Source of the DNA: Nymphaea colorata
Lineage: Eukaryota; Streptophyta; Magnoliopsida; Nymphaeales; Nymphaeaceae
Assembly (NCBI RefSeq): GCF_008831285.2
Contig: NW_022204894.1
Span: 1 to 44,788 of the forward strand
DNA length: 44,788 nt
Reading direction: 5' to 3'
The position numbers and the translations under genes are program-made. Below are positions 10,801 through 20,205 of the stretch, in pieces (position 1 is the stretch's first letter; every line of letters begins with the position of its first letter). Under the pieces are notes generated by a model. That model did not search any database and had not been told where the DNA came from. It worked only from the letters and a program-made list of their open reading frames with translations.

Positions 10801-12741
10801 CAAATTGTGAAACCCAGGTTATAATCTTACGTTTCCTTCTTTAGTTGAGACAAGGATAGTGAAATGAATGTATTTTTAGAGATAAGCCTCTCTCTTCTGA
10901 ACCTTTACGATGAAACTCAAACCTTAAATGTTTTCCTTGTTGAATGTAATATATCCATCAGTCGATACTTCACCTTCAGTATTCTCATCAATTTCCTCAT
11001 GATTGTAGACAGAAAGAGTGAGCTAATCAACAGGAGCGATAAGGTTGAAATGAGCATCAACTTTTGTGTTAAGTTTGAATTTGAAAATAAGTTCCTTTTC
11101 AGCATCATCGAACAGATAAGCAAAAGGTTGTGAGTCATGAGTTGGATATATTATGCGCCTTCGTCTATCAAAGTCAAAGTGAACTAGCAAGTGTCTAATG
11201 CCTACACCATGAAGATGACTTCGGAGTCATTTTTAGGCTCATAGACAATTGGATTGTGAAAGTTTAACACTTTTTCGTGGCATTATTCTGAAACAACATC
11301 GCATTTTTATTTCCTTGCCCATAGATGATGACGTTAGGGCTGTTAACGACAGCTTGACAGCTTTTTTACCTTTAAGTGTAGTCTTCAGATAAATTTGCTC
11401 ACCTTATCTCATTTTCTTCGTGATATTCTTATCGAAGTCGATGATAATAATCTCTGTTTCGTTTTTGGTCGTGGCTTCTCCAAAATAGAGATTACCCTAT
11501 CCTGCCTCTTTAGCTTCTAATGTAAACTCGCATCCTGATTTGGTCTTGCACTCAGTCAAACTCGGCACAAACTTCTTATCATCAGAAGAGAAGATGTGGT
11601 GAGTCTTGTTCGGAAGTTTATTAGGCTTATGGTAGTAGTTTGAAGTTCAACTTATCACCACTGTTTAATTTGAAGTATGTTGTTTCACCTAGATTTACTT
11701 CTTGCCTTTAACTTGAAGCGAAGTCCATGCTTATAACTAAGATTTATTTGCCAATTGACTTAATATCGAACAGAATAGTTTAGTATTTTTCAGTTGGTTT
11801 CTTGAAGATTACGCTAAAATCAATTGCCTTTTTGTTTTCTCCCAAAATAGTGACACTGCTTAAGTTTGTCTTCTTTCCTCCGTTCTCTCCAAATAAGGTG
11901 ATAACCAATCCTTAGTTTTTCGATAATTCTTTATCCTTTGCACTATGGAAAAAGAATCAATCCTAAAATCATTATCAGGAAGCTTCGAGAAAATATATTC
12001 ATTTGATTTTTCAGGTAGGATAAAATCTTGAAGAATAGCATTTTTTTGATTAAACTCAACTGTATCCTTTGAATGCTTGAGGACAGTATGCGCGCAGCTC
12101 TTTGCTGCTTAGTTTTCCGTGGTAATAAAATAGTATCCTTTTTCTTAATTATCGAAAAGATAATAAAGGATTCCTTTCTCTTCAACCTTTGTATACAAGC
12201 TATTTGTGTATAATTGTATGTCCTTGGTAAAGGTCTTGATGTTGGGATCATTGCAGCTAACAATGATAGTAGCGTGATTGAAATCTTGGTTGACTTCAAC
12301 GAAGCTTTCAATTGCATTAGTACCATCCTGGCTGATGACAGCAGGTTGGTATATCACCCAAGAAAGCTCACAAGGAGTCTGCTTGCACTAAATTTTCAGC
12401 TTCATGTTGGTATCTGTGCTGTTTTTCAATCCACACATGTGATTGAAGTTCTTGAATATACATGTCTATGTGGTCTCTCCAGAAACAAGTGAAATTGTGA
12501 TGGGATTTTCCTTTAATTCTTTGTCCTTCTGGTCTCCACGTTTAAGCAAGAAGATGAGCGATTTATTTTTCTCGATGTTGGTGATATCATAGGTGGTATT
12601 TCTCTCCAAATTACTATAATAATGGTTGGCTTCGACCACTGTCTTCTCGTCGTTCTTCTTCTCCTTGGCATTCTCCTTGAGGTTTTTCTTGGCAAGGATG
12701 AGAAGTATGCAGAAAAGGAAGAGTATGAGTCTTTTAGCCAT
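7816..12741 (-). CDS. Giant type I membrane protein with repeated ectodomain
   Basis: About 1,640 residues. Starts MAKRLILFLFCILLILAKK, a signal peptide; the Met at 12741 is chosen over one eight codons upstream because the signal follows it directly. The ectodomain is a long series of beta-rich segments with N-glycosylation sites and scattered paired cysteines (for example VCKSGDDFEDC and CKTKSGCEF), suggesting repeated domains of about 100 to 150 residues. Near the C-terminus lies one membrane helix (SILGVMLLCCCILIC) followed by a short basic tail ending PLAYRE and TGA. In-frame TAA/TAG read as Glu throughout. At least one base is missing near 11950 in a T run. I do not recognise the family. 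Divergent from the GRASP gene. Confidence 0.75.
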
Positions 12742-12822
12742 ATCTAAATGAATATGATAAACCACTCACATGTGTCAATTGAAGGGATTATTTGATGATT
12801 TTAATCATTTGATATATTAGTG
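12742..12822. promoter_or_regulatory. Shared divergent promoter region
   Basis: Only 81 bases separate the start codons of the giant membrane protein (minus) and the GRASP gene (plus), so both promoters and 5' leaders must lie here. It is AT-rich, with TTAATCATTTGATATATTAG just before the GRASP start. Inferred from gene layout alone. Confidence 0.55.
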
Positions 12823-13893
12823 ATGGGGAATAGCAGCAATTCCAACGAGCCACTTCAGAAAGGAGAAGGCTATCGCATCATATCCATCAAGGAGCATAGC
12901 CCTTTCTGGGAAAAAGTCGACCCCTTTTTCGATTTCATCATCGAAGTCACCCCACCTTAGGCAGAAAGGTCGCCCTCAGAAATCTTAGACAAGCTCTCAG
13001 GGCCTCAAAAAAGAAATAGCTCTAAGTCTCCTCTTCAGATCCTGAATGAAAACGTAGACAAAACCATCTCAGTCAAGATTGTAAGCACGAAATATCGCAA
13101 AGTTCGAACCATCGAAGTGACAGTAACCAACAAGTTGAACTCTAATAATGACCTTATCGGCGCTACTTTCCGCAAGGAGCGATTCGACGAGGCCTTTGAT
13201 ACATATTTCCCGCTCACAGATATCAAGGCCAACTCGCCAATCAAAAAGGCAGGAGTAAGAGAAGGACAGTATCTTATTGGATGTTTGGAGTATGCCTATC
13301 CCTCAATCGATGCTTTCATGTAGGGACTCTATGAAAAGTTTTTCTACAAAGAAAGCAAGGATAAGAATGTTCATCTCGCCATATACGATATTGCATCAGA
13401 TACGCTCGCTTTGAGAGAAGTAACTCTAGGAAGAGGATGGGGTGGAAAAGGGCTGCTGGGATGTGAATTCTTACAAGGAATGCTCAACAAATTCCCGACT
13501 AATCTAGAAGTTCAAAGATAGGAGATCTTAAAACGTGAGGCAAAAAAGACCGAAGTCCTTAAGCTACGAAACTAAATGGGAGAATGTGATGGTGCCAGCA
13601 AAATACTCGCAGAATCTCTTCAAGCCCAAAAAAGCAAAAAGCTGAAACACTATCAAAAACTAAGGAACATACTCAACGTTGAGCCTCCTAAGTTGGAGTT
13701 TCCCCAAAAGGCAGAAAAAGCCGAGGAGAGCAAGCCGAAGCCAAATGCCCCTCAGGCTGAGTCTAACAAGGATTTGAGAATCGAACAGCTCGAAAAAAGG
13801 GTAGCATACCTCTAATCTTCTTTCACAGCATTCAGACAGTACTTGTAAGAATTGAAGGAAAACGAAGAATAAGTTGAGCATGAACGTGAATGA
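12823..13893 (+). CDS. GRASP: GRASP55/65 family Golgi reassembly-stacking protein
   Basis: 356 residues in one uninterrupted frame. Starts MGNSSNSN, a good N-myristoylation site, as in animal GRASPs, which are anchored to the cis-Golgi through it. Two PDZ-like halves follow. The first runs through SPFWEKVDPFFDFIIEV, KYRKVRTIEV and LIGATFRKERFDEAF; the second covers SPIKKAGVREGQYLIG, with the repeat-end signature GRGWGGKGLLGCEFLQG (animal: WGGEGSLGC). The C-terminal third is charged and ends in a predicted coiled coil (RIEQLEKRVAYLESS). GRASPs tether Golgi membranes and assist unconventional secretion. Six in-frame TAA/TAG codons read as Glu; TGA at 13891-13893 ends it. The intact frame makes it a good control for the code and for local sequence quality. 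Confidence 0.93.
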
Positions 13894-14086
13894 TTACTTT
13901 GAGATACATATTATTCTATGATCAATACCCACCCGAAATAACATATAGAAAAGCATGATCTTATCATCTTATATTGCTACGATTTCGGTGGCTTGTAAGT
14001 TTATAAATTTGAATTCAGCCAATCAAATTTCGCGCCTGTAAATAAATCCCATCCACCCATATATTGATCGTATAATTTGGCTCCCA
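13894..14086. other. Intergenic, likely 3' end of GRASP and promoter of Rap1-like gene
   Basis: 193 AT-rich bases between two same-strand genes, with no open frame. ATATTGATCGTATAATTTGG lies about 20 bases before the next start. Confidence 0.4.
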
Positions 14087-14948
14087 ATGGCAGAAAATAT
14101 CGAATTAGAACAGCTCACCAAATCCCTCTCGCAAATCATCAGCACCCTCAACGATCTGGTCGCCAAGGGCAACGCCCCCTCACTTATGAAATCTCAACCC
14201 AATCGCATTCGCAAAACTCCAGACATGACCTACCACGAGTACCTCGTTAAGGTTCTGGCCAACCGTCAGCCTGTTGAAGTCAGCGGCGTTAAGCAAAGCT
14301 ACCAATTGCAGGAGGATCTCGAGTTGTTGTTGGAGTTATCAGGCTATAGCATCATCAACCAAAAAAGTTTTGAGGAGATTGCAGAGAGGAAGAGGATTAA
14401 CCGACCCGTCGAGAGTCTACGTTCCAGATATAACGACTACCTCAGCAGAATTGGCGAGGCAGAGATGAAAAAAATTGTATCATGGGTGGAAAGCGAAGGC
14501 GTTGAAGGCTACTTAGGCTTTGAAGATAAGGAGCTGCGCATCACTCATAACGATCCACGTGAGGTAAATCCGAAAGGAAGGAGGAAAAATCCTCAGACAA
14601 GAAGCGACCCCGTAATCCCTCCCTCGAAACCGGAGAGAAGAAATACGAACGCAAGGAAAAGAAGCATCAAAGAAGCCACTTCCTACTAACTGCAAGGAGC
14701 TCAATGAAATCCTTAAGCTGTACTCCAAAATGGTGAACGTCCCCATTAGGACTCTTCTCGAACGATTGGACCAAGTGTCTGGAGATTTCATACAACTGGA
14801 TAACTTTATCGAGAGCAAGGATTCCAAGCTTCTCTGGAGTATCGAGGAAGACGAAATTCTCAGAAAGGGAGGAGTTGAGGTCGAGCTTTTACGTAAGTAT
14901 AGAGGACCAGTTGTTGATGCACGCAGGAAATATTTGGGAATCATCTGA
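14087..14948 (+). CDS. Rap1-like telomere protein (Myb plus Rap1 C-terminal domain)
   Basis: About 280 residues. The N-terminal half contains a divergent Myb-like fold: LQEDLELLLELSGY, then SFEEIAERKRINRPVESL and RSRYNDYL, in the spacing of the Rap1 Myb domain (animal: SWQSLKDRYLKHL). A Lys/Glu-rich linker follows. The C-terminal 75 residues read LLERLDQVSGDF, LLWSIEEDEILRKGG, ELLRKYRGPVVDARRKYLG. This matches the pattern of the Rap1 C-terminal domain (animal: SGNL, WSRQDDIDL, EALVKKFGAQNVARRIEF). Rap1 binds TRF2/Taz1 or telomeric DNA in shelterin. A 20-nt intron at 14564-14583 restores the linker frame, and one G seems lost near 14665. The BRCT domain of animal Rap1 is absent. Assignment is by motif reading; other Myb proteins are possible for the first half. 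Confidence 0.6.
14564..14583 (+). other. Probable 20-nt intron in Rap1-like gene
   Basis: GTAAATCCGAAAGGAAGGAG follows a Glu codon; removal restores a charged, coding-like linker frame. It lacks the TTTAG end of most other introns here, so a lost base nearby is an alternative. Confidence 0.5.
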
Positions 14949-15504
14949 TTGCATAATTTCTATGATCACAAACTATGATTTATTAATCGGAAGAGATAGT
15001 AATCTGTTTATCTGTATCAGTCTACAAACAAATTCGACGAAAAAGATTAAATTAGCCTTATCTAAACTTTCAAAATTGCCAATGAAAACAGGTGATGGTA
15101 GCTCAGAAAAAGCAGGCAAGATAATAATTTTATTGCAATTTGTTGCCCCTTCTTTTCTTTGAGAGAAGAAAAATGCAAAAACTATCGGTAACAGTGATCT
15201 TATATTGTAAGAATCCGGCTAATAATTATTCTTATTAATAAGCTATAATATGAAATTAATATTGCTAAGTTAGGATAAAAATCCTAAAATCTCATTTTCA
15301 CAAAGTTCAAAGAATATGGCGATTTTTTACTTTAGTTTTCTAATATTTGCAGCCATTGAAATCTGTCCTTTTGAAATTTGAGTCTTCTCATGGCTCTTAA
15401 GCTTCGATCATTAACCAGACATTATACTCATCCTCAATTTTACTATGGTTCTTAAAAAGATGAAGTGAAAGCTTTTCTTGACGAATGCTTTGCTAATATT
15501 TTGT
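14949..15504. other. Intergenic, no confident gene
   Basis: About 550 AT-rich bases with no frame that looks coding after the Rap1-like stop. The final part may be upstream sequence of the duplicated locus. Confidence 0.45.
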
Positions 15505-16114
15505 TAAACGTTTGTTTTTATCTCACCCTTGATGATGATGGATGAATATGCGTATGAGGATTATGGAAGTGTGATCTCCTTAGAGGAGCTTTTTACAGCT
15601 AGCTGCCTCTTACAGCCAAACTAATCACAAGGGAGGAAAACAGTTAAAACGCATCTTCAACCTATCCTTAAGCATCAATTGACCTGAAGAAGAACCTGAT
15701 TTTTTGTAAAGCAGTAAGAGGCAATACGCTTGGTATGAAATGCTCCTATGGGCTATACTGCCAGTCCCAGGAGATTGTGCAAGAGTTCGAGGATGTCAGT
15801 ATATAACAGTTAAAATCGATTTGCGGAGTTTATATCAAGAGGAAAGATATAGGAACTATAATTAAAATTCATGGAGCAAATTCTGTCAACGGTCACACCA
15901 TCAGAAGAGTTGGTCTGCATAGCCCTGTCCCTTGCGGGTGGAGGATTCTGGCTCGTGGATAGTGCTACCAGTTCAAGTGCAGCTGAACCGAATGCTCGGA
16001 TAATGGTCTATCGTGGCCTTCGACGTCGGAAAAATCGATGGCTGGGGATACGGGAACAAGATCTCCGAAGGCTACGGCTCTGAATGCGGAGAGAAGTTCA
16101 TCATCACGCCATGA
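15505..16114 (+). CDS. Unknown cysteine-containing protein, duplicated locus copy 1
   Basis: A coding-like stretch with two recognisable blocks. The first has VPCGWRILARGECYQFKC. The second, one frame away, has VAFDVGKIDGWGYGNKIS and ends EGYGSECGEKFIITP at TGA 16112-16114. An upstream in-frame part holds FCKAVRGNTLGMKCSYGLYC. The same two blocks recur in copy 2, which argues they belong to one protein. Between them copy 1 has an in-frame TGA where copy 2 has CTT, so this copy may be broken or joined through an intron I could not define. Start not determined. No family recognised; cysteine pattern suggests an exported protein. Confidence 0.45.
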
Positions 16115-16489
16115 CCATCCAATGATCATCTTCAAATCAACCATATCTTAACTTTTTGCAATAATGGCGAAGCCTTTAATGGATAGCAATCTTAAATCTT
16201 GAGAATGGTGCCTTTGCTGTTTGATTTTACAGAATGATGATTTGATTAAAAGTTTGAAAATATATGAATAAGATCAATAAGGGTTTCCACTAAAGATAAT
16301 TCAGAACTTAATTAGTCTTTTTTGCTTTTTTTACTTTGATTTTCTGTGATTTTGGTGATCGGTTCTATCCTTTATTTTTTCATATTTTTTTAAACAAAAT
16401 GATGCAAGCCAAACCTCATTCATCTTTTAGGCATTTGGATAAGGTTAAAGGCTTTGGACAGTTGATTATGTAATGAAAGCATGGTTTTA
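16115..16489. other. Spacer between duplicated units
   Basis: AT-rich and without a coding-like frame; holds the 3' end of unit 1 and the upstream region of unit 2. Confidence 0.45.
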
Positions 16490-17128
16490 TTACTTTAGTC
16501 CATATCTGAACCTTTGATGACGATCGATGAATATGCGTGCGAGGATTATTGACGCTGGTTTCCTTCAAAAAGATGTCTTACAGCTGGGAATATTTTTTAG
16601 AGCAATAAAAATTACAACGGGGAAGTAAACAGCCAAAACCCATCTACAATATGAAACAAATTATCACTAATCCTTTTTAGGCCTGAAGAAGGAAATCCAA
16701 ATCTCGGGTATAAAGAAGTAATTAACTTGTCATACGCTTTTCGTGAGGTCTCATTCAAGAATTTTTATCAGAAGATTATGTAGGATCTTCGATGTCGGTA
16801 TATAAAAGTCAAAGGGAGTTTATATCAAGAAGAAATGATATAGGAACTATAATTGAAATTCATGGAACAAATTTGTCTCAATGGTCGCACAATCAGAAGA
16901 GTTGGCCTGCACACCCCTGTCCCCTGCGGGTGGAGAGTTTTGAACCGAAACGAATGCCACCAGTTCAAGTGTCAGCTTACCAGATGCTCGGACAGTGGTC
17001 CATCGTGGCTTTCGACTACGGGAAAATCGATGGCTGGGGATACGGGAACAAGATCTCAAATTGCTATGGTCCAGAACTCTATATTTCCAATACAAGCCTG
17101 TCATTATTATAAAATTTATATGGAATGA
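16490..17128 (+). CDS. Unknown cysteine-containing protein, duplicated locus copy 2
   Basis: Paralog of the preceding locus, displaced by about 990 bases. It contains ICLNGRTIRRVGLHTPVPCG, then WRVLNRNECHQFKCQLTRC, and in another frame QWSIVAFDYGKIDGWGYGNK. Both blocks match copy 1, but the C-termini differ (here SNCYGPELYI). The join between blocks needs a one-base change or an undefined intron near 16985. An upstream segment starting MRARIIDAGFLQKDVLQLG matches copy 1 only loosely. Function unknown. Boundaries are approximate. Confidence 0.4.
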
Positions 17129-17210
17129 CAGAAAGACCGGTGTGCATTCAATTTTCGCAAATCGTTAAAAGAAATCTGATCGGCTAGATAAGAAGCAGGC
17201 CCTTTAAAAA

Positions 17211-17435
17211 ATGTTAAAACTCCGCAGAACAACAGCCATCGCCGATTACGCCATCGCTCTATCTCTCAAACACAACAGCAGAGTGATCTACACACCGCTT
17301 ATAAAGGTCCTTTTCAGCCAGAAGTATCGAGAGCTCAAAAAGGAAGTTCGGAGAGGTGGGGCACTAGTAATGCATGACAGTGGAGATCTTACAAAACATG
17401 ATCTACAGGAGGAAGTGATATCTTGCGATAAGTGA
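17211..17435 (+). CDS. Small basic unknown protein
   Basis: 74 residues from ATG to TGA, basic (starts MLKLRRTTAIADYAIALSL, then ELKKEVRRGGALVMHD). No family recognised. Past the TGA the same frame continues with an acidic, coding-like stretch (CETQREEEEEKKPVEKQ). The true gene may therefore be longer and the TGA may reflect a base error or an intron. Confidence 0.4.
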   Translation: MLKLRRTTAIADYAIALSLKHNSRVIYTPLIKVLFSQKYRELKKEVRRGGALVMHDSGDLTKHDLQEEVISCDK

Positions 17436-17718
17436 AGTGGGTAATCTTCTACATGCGAGACACAGAGAGAGGAGTAGTAAGAGAAAAAACCGGTATAAAA
17501 GCAGAATGCAGTGGTGAAATCGTAATCTTAACACCTTTCCATAACAATATTAAGAATCATATGCTAAATCATGATTGTTCATACTAATTCTATTTTGAGC
17601 AAAATCAATTTTGTTTTGGCTACCTGCCAGCCATATCCAGCGACTCCACCTTTTAACATTTTTTATCCTTAAACAGAAAAATATATCAACATAGGAATTG
17701 CCTTTATCAAGAACAAGC

Positions 17719-18237
17719 TCAGAATTTGATGAGTCTTTTCTGGCTTTGATTTTATGCCAATTGTGATGAGGGGGCGCTGTCCTTTAAAAAGTTAAGCCTT
17801 CCAATCGGACTAGAACTTCGTTCCTTAGCCAAACATTTTGACTCAATTTTCAGTTGTGGAGCATTCGTTTATGGACTTTCCTTGTTAGAGTTCGGCTACT
17901 CAAGTGATGAATCTTTTTCGTTGGGGATGGAGGCCTCTGACTTGACACTTACCAACTTTAGAGATTTGCAGCTGGTCAGAGTTCTCTCAAGGTTGGCCGC
18001 CTCCTTTGTTTGCTAAGAAGGCGGTGATGGTGCGGGAAAGTGCTTCTGGTCGTATATTTTGTCCATTTTAATTCCAGATGAACGGCCGATAGATATTCCT
18101 CTTGACCTACTCGAGGACCTTAGCGACCTAACACCACTGCTATATTCATTATTATCGATATTCTTATGAGTTCTAGATGGTTGAAGCACCGCGATTCCTT
18201 TTTTTGAAGCAACAGGAGGGCGTTGATTGGTATACAT
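17719..18237 (-). CDS. Serine-rich low-complexity unknown protein
   Basis: 172 residues in one frame with TGA at 17719-17721. Starts MYTNQRPPVASKKG. Rich in Ser, Lys, Arg and Pro (SLRSSSRSRGISIGRSSG), with four in-frame TAA/TAG codons read as Glu. No domain recognised; likely disordered. Lies 62 bases downstream of the stop of the next minus-strand gene. Confidence 0.6.
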
Positions 18238-18299
18238 GGAATTTTAATTATATTTCGGCGAAAGAAACGATCAGCTGTGAGTAAAAATATGAATAACAA

Positions 18300-18952
18300 T
18301 CAAATATCAAATGGGTCTATTGATTAGATGGAGAAAATAGTGAGCCTGTCTGTGAACTCTTGACGAGGGATTAAAACTTTTTTTCCTTTTTTGATGAATT
18401 CAAATTACGAAGATGCTTCCTGTATTATTGTTGATCGAATGAAGCCTTTAGGATGATCTGTTTTTTGATGGCTAACTTCCAGGTCTTTATTTAAATTTTG
18501 TTAATTTTAAGGGAAGATTCTTTTTCGCGGGCTTGATTTTTCAATAGGAAAATGTTGCTATGGGAACTTGAGCTTAGGATCTTGACCTTTTTGTTATTAT
18601 GCATCATTGATGGCTACCTAAGTTATAAGATCAACTTGCTGCCCCAATGAAGCCTCATCAATTTGCTTAGCGAAAAGATTTGAATTCGAGTTGCTACTTT
18701 TAGGATGTATCTATTGTGATTTAAAAATGATTTATATGACTTTTGCTACCTTAGGGGCCTGCGTTTTAGACAAGGTTGGCTATTCTTTGGGGTTTGTGAG
18801 CTAAATGTGGTATTGTATACATATGCCTTTTTGAGGGCGACCCTCGGCGGCGGAACTATGCTCATGCTTGGAGCTTTTTTGCTGAGTTTGATAGCATAGT
18901 CATTTGGTTGGGAAGATTTAGATTTGTCCTTTATGGTAGCGAATGATATCAT
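18300..18952 (-). CDS. Unknown charged protein next to the telomere
   Basis: About 210 residues from MISFATIKDKSKSSQPND to DRLTIFSIESIDPFDI and TGA. A 20-nt intron at 18801-18820 joins the two exons in frame. Polar and Lys/Glu/Ser-rich with many reassigned codons; no domain recognised. Its start codon lies only 27 bases from the telomeric repeat, so promoter and leader must be extremely short or use the telomere-adjacent bases. Confidence 0.6.
18801..18820 (-). other. 20-nt intron in telomere-adjacent gene
   Basis: Minus strand reads GTATACAATACCACATTTAG. Removal turns two separate frames into one coding-like protein. Confidence 0.7.
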
Positions 18953-18979
18953 TTATATATGGTTATCTTTATTAGAATA

Positions 18980-19030
18980 GGGGTTGGGGTTGGGGTTGGG
19001 GTTGGGGTTGGTTGGGGTTGGGGTTGGGTT
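18980..19030. repeat. Internal G4T2 tract, right telomere of chromosome A
   Basis: Eight GGGGTT-like units with two irregular ones (GGTT and GGGTT). The orientation is that of a right chromosome end. It directly follows the telomere-adjacent gene. Confidence 0.9.
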
Positions 19031-19068
19031 TTGCATGCATAAAAAAGACTTATTCAATAATAAATCAA
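19031..19068. other. 38-nt spacer between two inward telomere tracts
   Basis: AT-rich spacer that begins TTGCATGCATAAAAAAGACT and separates a right-end tract from a left-end tract. It contains the palindrome ATGCAT. It is not a sequencing adapter I recognise. Either a join made by assembly or library preparation, or a real fusion junction. Confidence 0.5.
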
Positions 19069-19099
19069 AACCCAACCCCAACCCCAACCCCAACCCAAC
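19069..19099. repeat. Internal C4A2 tract, left telomere of chromosome B
   Basis: Five CCCCAA-like units in left-end orientation with irregular first and last units. They are followed by AT-rich subtelomeric DNA similar in character to that at the left end of the window. Confidence 0.88.
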
Positions 19100-19597
19100 T
19101 TTTTAAATTAAGGGAATATATTAGAAATAGTAAAAAATAATAGGTAAGTCGTTGGACTATAATTTTAATATGAATTACCCGAGAAACTTTCTCATTCAAT
19201 ATCAAAAAAACAATAAAACATGCATTCAGTGAATTCAAATATTTTTTTATTCTGGAAGCCGCCTTCCCTTTTTTTCCAAATTGACTATATCGCTTTTAGA
19301 GATGGCCATATAGGTAAGCATTTTTTTCTTGGTTCGACTTTTTGGAATAATCCTTAATTATTAAACCCTCAGGAGAACCGCTGAATACAAAAAAAATCGA
19401 TATAAATAAGCTTTTTGGTGAAAATCTATTTCTATCATAATATTCCATAGATAAGCCATGCGTTTCGGTTCAGATCGTCTGAGCAGGAATGATTTGAAGA
19501 GCATCTTAAAGCAAAACTTTTCTTGAAAGTTTATAATTATTGCTTATGTTCGCAGATAAGGCAAAAACGCAAAATCCAAAATTATTCTCTTAGCCAC
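19100..19597. other. Left subtelomere of chromosome B, no gene seen
   Basis: About 500 AT-rich bases without a coding-like frame before the ATG at 19598. Confidence 0.55.
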
Positions 19598-20085
19598 ATG
19601 GCCAGCGTGCCAACCATCATAAGCAGGGACTACAATTACCCCCCTCCACATTTGACAGCGCCAACAAGATCCACTCGAAGCCCTCCTCCAATCACAAGTT
19701 ATCAAGTTTAAGCCCCAGGAGAAAAACGCTGAAGAAGACTACTTCCCGGCTGTTTGAGGGTGCCCACATGCCCCTCAGCAGAGAGACCTACTTGCAGCCT
19801 CAGCCTTCAAAAGGGACGGAGGTGCGCTATCGGCGACCCATCGTGCGAGCCCGCAGCAGCGAAGATATACGATTTGTCCACTCCCTTAGGCCGCAAAAGC
19901 TAGATATCACGAATCAATTTGCCATCAAAATCAGCGCGGAGCCCAGCCTTTCATTCATCATTAATCAATTTGAAGAGGGAGGAGGCTTCGGGGGTACACT
20001 TGCAGAAGTTCTCGAAAGCTCCGGATAAACGCTTAGAATCGACTCCCATATCACCAGCATTGTAGGAGAATTTATTGATATTTGA
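19598..20085 (+). CDS. Unknown basic protein
   Basis: About 162 residues from MASVPTIISRDYNYPP to IVGEFIDI and TGA. The first 17 codons and the rest are in different frames, joined if one C is restored in the C run near 19640. The N-terminal half is Ser/Lys/Arg/Pro-rich; the C-terminal half (LDITNQFAIKISAEPSLSF, then FEEGGGFGGTLAEVL) looks folded. No family recognised. Convergent with SMC1, with 120 bases between stops. Confidence 0.55.
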
Positions 20086-20205
20086 TTCTACTCATGCTTC
20101 ATCCATCACTAACTGGAAATCGGAAGCCATTTTATATTTGATACTAGTAATGGCTGGACTGCAATTTTGATATTTGATGGGTCTTTGATGCGAAAAAGGA
20201 TGAGA

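Larger units (their letters stand above)
15505..17110 (+). repeat. Diverged direct tandem duplication, about 1 kb period
   Basis: Matches include GATGAATATGCG near 15540 and 16527, GGAGTTTATATCAAGA near 15826 and 16814, and GATGGCTGGGGATACGGGAA near 16038 and 17029. The offset stays at about 990 bases. Substitutions and small indels show it is old enough to be a real duplication rather than an assembly repeat. Confidence 0.8.

Noticed and set aside
18980-19099. Transposon with telomere-like ends (as in TBE elements of Oxytricha)
   Set aside because: The tracts point inward around a 38-nt spacer with no transposase gene, and each tract borders a complete gene set.
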